Assembly: GCA_966185765.1 (NCBI GenBank)
Contig: CBIFVZ010000052.1
Location: forward strand, 1-27,712
Reading direction: 5' to 3'
DNA: 27,712 bases
Origin: CBIFVZ01 sp966185765
GTDB taxonomy: Bacteria > Pseudomonadota > Gammaproteobacteria > Enterobacterales > Enterobacteriaceae
In this document: in pieces, positions 25,203 through 27,712 of the stretch
Layout: each line of letters begins with the position of its first letter
How positions within the stretch are numbered: the first letter of the stretch is position 1
Made by a program: the position numbers and the translations under genes
Notes under the pieces: generated by a model
What the model saw: only the letters and a program-made list of their open reading frames with translations
Told to the model about the DNA's origin: nothing
The model's database searches: none

Positions 25203-26338
25203 TCTGCGCTCCCCCGGGTTTTATACGTTAAAACCGGCTTTAGCCTGGCAACAACCCGCACAAGTTCAGCCTGCGCCATTGAGCCTATAACCGTTTCAAT
25301 GGATTTATATGCCTCAGGCGCTTCCTGAAACATCAACTGTTTGTCTTCACAGATTACCCGGCTTCCCAGAGTAGTACGACTTAGTTGCGCCAGCGTATAC
25401 CTTCCAGACAAACGATCTTTGCATTCGGAACGCATCCATTTGCGTCCAGCGCCATGAGCCAGAGAGTAAAGGCTATTCGCCGATGGCAAAGGTTCGACCA
25501 GATAGCTGAAATCCCCTCTTGAGCCGGGAATTACCACCCAGCCCTGGTCAGAAGGCGTAGCCCCTTTGCGGTGCAACCAGCCTTGCTTGCCTTCGATAAG
25601 CGCAGGTGAGACCAGATTATGGTGAACATCCAGTATCTTCTCTCCCTCCGAGCGCAGACGTGACAGTATGCGTTCAGCAATCACACGGCGATTATCTGAG
25701 GCAAACTGCAACGCCTGGTGATGTTTTTCAAGATAAGCTGCCGCCTCCGGTGTCTTGTCTTCTAACCCCTTGTGGCCAAACTCCTGTACGTGCTGGGCCA
25801 GAATGTGTTGCCCCAGCCCGCGGGAACCACTGTGAACCAGCAACACCAGATGTTTTTTGCTCAGCCGGTACTCTGGCGGGAATTCCCCGTCATACACGGT
25901 CTCTATTTGTTGCAGCTCAACAAAATGGTTTCCACCGCCAATAGTCCCCATTGAAAATTCGGTGGCAAAAGGAGGCAGGAAGCCAAATAGCGCGTCAATC
26001 CATTGCGGTTCAGGGGGAAGATCGATATTACCCAGCTTTCTTTCAAGTTTCTCAATATTCAGTTTGGCTAACGGAATATCGGTTTGCCATAGCGCCATAC
26101 CACAACCAATATCATTTCCTACCAGAGCAGGATAAAAAACATGGGTTGAAAAAAAAGCGGCACCAACCGGATAGCCGCGACCGGGATGCAAATCAGGCAT
26201 GCCGACTACGCGTTGCATATACGGTAAAGCTGCGGTTGTTTGTAATTGCTGGATTGCTTTACCTTCAATCCAGGTGTCGTCCGACGCGATATAAGAAACC
26301 GTCTCAGACAATGAGCGAATTGTTGTGCCCATAACCAT
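25199..26338 (-). CDS. rtcB2: RNA-splicing ligase RtcB2
   Basis: RtcB ligases join RNA 3'-phosphate or 2',3'-cyclic phosphate ends to 5'-OH ends with Mn and GTP. This 379-residue copy is about 30 residues shorter than housekeeping E. coli RtcB and has no rtcA neighbour. The metal and catalytic set is intact: Asp76 and Cys79 in GNDIGCG, Asn137-His138 in GGGNHF, His169 in VHSGSRG, His240 in VHHN, and the guanylylated histidine His295 in LAHGAGR. ATG codons occur at 26338 and 26332. Neither has a convincing Shine-Dalgarno, only GATGG-like sequence, so the start is uncertain by two codons. It is the first gene of rtcB2-prfH, a pair linked to repair of 16S rRNA nicked by E3-type nucleases. Confidence 0.93.
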   Translation of the reverse strand: MVMGTTIRSLSETVSYIASDDTWIEGKAIQQLQTTAALPYMQRVVGMPDLHPGRGYPVGAAFFSTHVFYPALVGNDIGCGMALWQTDIPLAKLNIEKLERKLGNIDLPPEPQWIDALFGFLPPFATEFSMGTIGGGNHFVELQQIETVYDGEFPPEYRLSKKHLVLLVHSGSRGLGQHILAQHVQEFGHKGLEDKTPEAAAYLEKHHQALQFASDNRRVIAERILSRLRSEGEKILDVHHNLVSPALIEGKQGWLHRKGATPSDQGWVVIPGSRGDFSYLVEPLPSANSLYSLAHGAGRKWMRSECKDRLSGRYTLAQLSRTTLGSRVICEDKQLMFQEAPEAYKSIETVIGSMAQAELVRVVARLKPVLTYKTRGSAE

Positions 26339-26340
26339 CC

Positions 26341-26356
26341 ATCATTAAACAATGAT
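26341..26356 (-). repeat. Inverted repeat just before rtcB2
   Basis: ATCATT-AAAC-AATGAT is a perfect 6-bp inverted repeat. It ends two bases before the first candidate rtcB2 start codon, exactly where a Shine-Dalgarno should be. It could be a weak AU hairpin in the mRNA or a protein site. Confidence 0.45.
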
Positions 26357-26417
26357 AATCAGAAAATTGTGAAGATAATGGCGGGCTTACTGATTGAACT
26401 GAGGATGCAGCGTATTA

Positions 26418-26431
26418 ACTGAACGCTCAGT
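26418..26431 (-). other. Small hairpin over the stop codon of the leader open frame
   Basis: ACTGA/TCAGT form a 5-bp stem with a 4-base loop, and the TGA of the 13-codon frame falls inside it. It is short and on its own would be unremarkable. Confidence 0.35.
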
Positions 26432-26468
26432 AGCAAGAGGACCCGCAAAGAGTTGTTAATAATGTCAT
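26427..26468 (-). CDS. Putative 13-residue leader peptide upstream of rtcB2
   Basis: On the minus strand, AAGGAGG (26474-26480) lies five bases before an ATG. That ATG opens a frame of 13 codons, MTLLTTLCGSSCY, ending in TGA 88 bases before rtcB2. This is the strongest Shine-Dalgarno in the accessory region, while rtcB2 itself has almost none. A promoter-like pair lies just upstream. The frame contains two UUA leucine codons, two cysteines and no amino-acid run typical of biosynthetic attenuators. It could be a regulatory upstream open frame, a real small peptide, or the start of a decayed gene. I know of no described homologue. Confidence 0.5.
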   Translation of the reverse strand: MTLLTTLCGSSCY

Positions 26469-26482
26469 GTAAACCTCCTTGC
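26433..26482 (-). promoter_or_regulatory. Leader stem that can mask the Shine-Dalgarno of the leader peptide
   Basis: In the minus-strand transcript GCAAGGAGG (26482-26474) can pair with CCTCTTGC (26440-26433). This forms eight base pairs with one bulged G and a 33-base loop. The pairing covers the whole Shine-Dalgarno of the 13-codon frame, and its partner lies inside that frame. A second, partial partner (CTCTTTGC) lies nearby. Ribosome movement along the frame would open the stem. Confidence 0.45.
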
Positions 26483-26494
26483 AGTTAGATGATG

Positions 26495-26524
26495 AAAAAA
26501 CGCGGCGATAGTAATGCGTTTTTT
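26495..26524. repeat. Palindrome flanking the putative rtcB2 -10 element
   Basis: AAAAAACGC (26495-26503) and GCGTTTTTT (26516-26524) form a perfect 9-base inverted repeat with a 12-base centre. The candidate -10 (26508-26513) sits in that centre. It could be an operator or, from either direction, an intrinsic terminator with an A/T-rich stem. Confidence 0.5.
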
Positions 26525-26536
26525 AGCGCAGCACAA
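26508..26536 (-). promoter_or_regulatory. Candidate promoter of the rtcB2-prfH operon
   Basis: On the minus strand TTGTGC (26531-26536) and TACTAT (26508-26513) are separated by exactly 17 bases. Together they match 7 of 12 sigma-70 positions. The inferred start near 26501 gives an untranslated stretch of about 32 bases before the 13-codon frame. I found no sigma-54 (GG-N10-GC) element like the one that drives rtcBA in E. coli. Confidence 0.45.
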
Positions 26537-26703
26537 CTTTTTTTAAAAAAGCATCACATTGAAGAATAAAATTCATTTGGCGCAGAAGTGCAGTTATTAA
26601 TAGTATTAGTCGCGACTTAATCTGACATATGACCTTGAAAGGTTCAGAGTTACCGGTTTTGATATGGGTGTCAAATCCTTATACAAAACACAAGGTAACT
26701 CTT

Positions 26704-26932
26704 ATGCTTCCTACTACCAATCCCGTCATCAAACACAAAGCCGGTTTGCTCAATCTGGCTGAAGAACTCAGTAACATGTCGAAAGCCTGCAAAATCATGG
26801 GCGTCCCACGCGATACATTTTACCGTTACCGTGAACTGGTCGATGAAAGTAGCGTGGATTCGCAGCCACCGCGCTCCTAACTTAAAGAATCGTACCGACG
26901 AGGTCACTGAGCGAGCTGTTGTTGATTACGCT
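26704..26932 (+). pseudogene. Relic of an IS481-type transposase (N-terminal part)
   Basis: The frame from 26704 reads LPTTNPVIKHKAGLLNLAEE, then LSNMSKACKIMGVPRDTFYRYREL. This is the N-terminal helix-turn-helix of IS481-family transposases. The frame ends at a TAA near 26880. Similarity resumes one frame over (PNLKNRTDEVTERAVVDYA), so a frameshifting deletion lies around 26860-26875. Similarity stops at about 26932; the DDE catalytic part is missing. The reading frame is open 25 codons further upstream, but the family-like sequence starts at 26704. The left inverted repeat may lie near 26669, which I could not confirm. Confidence 0.78.
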
Positions 26933-27344
26933 GCCATTCTGACGTACTTTGACAATAATACAGTTCATATAAGCGCCACTCCGTGACCTGCTCTTTTTTA
27001 CGGCGTCGGTGACTGTAGATATCAGCGTGGGTGACACATCTGCGTAATGCGCGTCTGATGCTTCTTAATCAGCTGCGGTTCGAAGGTGTTTTCTCGGTCA
27101 CGCGGTATGTTCAGCTCGATCTCGCCGTCATCGCATAACACCGTTTTTGACGAGTAGCCATTGCGGGTGTTTGAGCCTGTTTTGGGCGCATTTTTCTCAT
27201 GCCCGGGGTGGTCAGTCAGCTCCGCATTGAGCGCCGTTTCGACGATAAGCTTCGTCAACATGCGGAAAAAGCATCGAGATCGGCTTCGGTTTTAAGGCCT
27301 TTAGCCAGTTCAGCCGCAAGGGCTTTGAGTTTCTTCTCGTCGAT
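26919..27344 (-). pseudogene. Relic of an IS256-type transposase with frameshifts and internal deletions
   Basis: Three IS256-like blocks appear in the right order on the minus strand. Block 1 (27344-27028) reads DEKKLKALAAELAKGLKTEA. It has a one-base frameshift near 27265, then continues as RMLTKLIVETALNAELTDHP to HQTRITQM. Block 2 (about 27027-26967) reads VSPTLISTVTDAV and, after another shift, EQVTEW. Block 3 (about 26965-26919) reads YMNCIIVKVRQNGSVIN. At least two internal deletions and two frameshifts are needed, and the likely start codon reads ATC instead of ATG. The catalytic DDE region is gone. The element is dead. Confidence 0.8.
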
Positions 27345-27480
27345 AATTACCTGTCTCCGCTACTGGAGTGAACATATCAAAACAAAATCAGGCAATTACA
27401 CAATTTTAATTACTCTCTCTCGGGTTCCTTTGCACACTTTCTAATAACGATTTCAGCCATGACGTTAAGTTTTTCCTTTT
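27345..27480. other. AT-rich stretch next to the IS256 relic, no gene seen
   Basis: Part of this stretch is probably the untranslated end and terminal repeat of the IS256-type element, but I cannot place its boundary. GC content drops sharply compared with the core genes. Only very short frames are present. Confidence 0.5.
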
Positions 27481-27579
27481 TTACCAAATTATTACATAAA
27501 CCTCCAGAAACCATTTAAGCCCTTTCATAGCCAATTTCCTCATTGCGTTCTCAGCTTTAAATTTATTAGTTGTCTTCAT
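27481..27579 (-). CDS. Possible 32-residue small protein
   Basis: The frame has an ATG with AGGA six bases upstream. It encodes 32 residues: a lysine-rich amphipathic half (MKTTNKFKAENAMRKLAMKG), then a hydrophobic end (LKWFLEVYVIIW). The shape resembles a small membrane-associated peptide, but I recognise no family. It lies in AT-rich DNA beside mobile-element relics, so a chance frame is a serious alternative. Confidence 0.3.
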   Translation of the reverse strand: MKTTNKFKAENAMRKLAMKGLKWFLEVYVIIW

Positions 27580-27650
27580 CTTTCATCCTAAAAGTTCAAT
27601 GAGAAATTTGAATCACACTTATAAGCGCGTAGTTAAGTAAAGAGCAATTT

Positions 27651-27712
27651 ATGAAAAACAAGCCATCATAATATCTTTATTCATCTTTTCTTTTTTGCGG
27701 CTTGCCCTTAGC
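27651..27712 (+). pseudogene. Possible start of an exported-protein gene, frameshifted after codon 2, cut by window edge
   Basis: From the ATG at 27651 the frame stops after six codons. One frame over, the sequence encodes KQAIIISLFIFSFLRLALS, an almost ideal signal-peptide core. A single extra A in the run of five A at 27654-27658 would join the two as MKKQAIIISLF. The Shine-Dalgarno (AAGAG) is weak. This may be a decayed gene, a homopolymer phase switch, or a sequence error. The gene body lies outside the window. Confidence 0.35.

Noticed and set aside
26430..26450. Possible sigma-54 promoter upstream of rtcB2
   Set aside because: TTGCT is present on the minus strand, but the conserved GG is missing at the required distance.
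27398..27460. Short frame MAEIVIRKCAKEP on the minus strand beside the IS256 relic
   Set aside because: It has only 16 codons, its Shine-Dalgarno spacing is too long, and it is likely chance in AT-rich DNA.
1..27712. tRNA, rRNA, CRISPR arrays, prophage or complete insertion sequences
   Set aside because: No cloverleaf-like segment, regularly spaced repeats or intact transposase was recognised by eye. A covariance-model search would settle the RNA question.

Overview
The window is chromosome from a member of the Enterobacteriaceae. From position 1 to about 24,500 the gene content and order match the stretch of the Escherichia coli map that runs from the nitrate reductase A genes to ychF. The proteins resemble E. 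coli proteins without being identical, and the core is GC-rich. I do not assign a genus.

Layout. (1) 1-8820 is the nitrate respiration block: narH (cut by the window edge) and narG on the minus strand, narK on the minus strand, and narX-narL on the plus strand. FNR boxes and NarL heptamers are readable upstream of narG and narK. (2) 8827-13594 holds ychO (inverse autotransporter), an unrecognised 99-residue exported protein, ychN, chaC-chaB and the divergent antiporter gene chaA. (3) 13893-19264 is a minus-strand operon, hemA-prfA-prmC-sirB2-sirB1-kdsA, closed by a clear terminator. (4) 19473-22055 is the plus-strand set lolB-ispE-prs with its terminator. (5) 22134-24495 holds ychH (minus), then pth and ychF (plus). 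dauA, which lies between prs and ychH in E. coli K-12, is absent here.

The accessory part is 24,588-27,712. It begins with a two-gene minus-strand operon, rtcB2-prfH: an RNA ligase of the short RtcB2 type and a GGQ release-factor homologue, joined by a 4-base overlap. Published work on this gene pair supports rescue and repair of ribosomes nicked in the 16S decoding centre. The least expected signal in the window is its leader. It has a plausible promoter, a near-perfect Shine-Dalgarno sequence driving a 13-codon open frame, a hairpin that can pair with that Shine-Dalgarno, and an rtcB2 start that itself lacks a good Shine-Dalgarno. Beyond it lie multiply deleted relics of an IS481-type and an IS256-type transposase, fused through a 13-base sequence shared by both. 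The window ends in AT-rich DNA with a 32-codon open frame and the broken start of what looks like an exported-protein gene.

Together the core genes cover nitrate sensing, transport and reduction; the first step of tetrapyrrole synthesis; translation termination and peptidyl-tRNA recycling; lipoprotein, isoprenoid, Kdo and PRPP supply; and cation exchange. I found no rRNA, tRNA, CRISPR array or intact mobile element.
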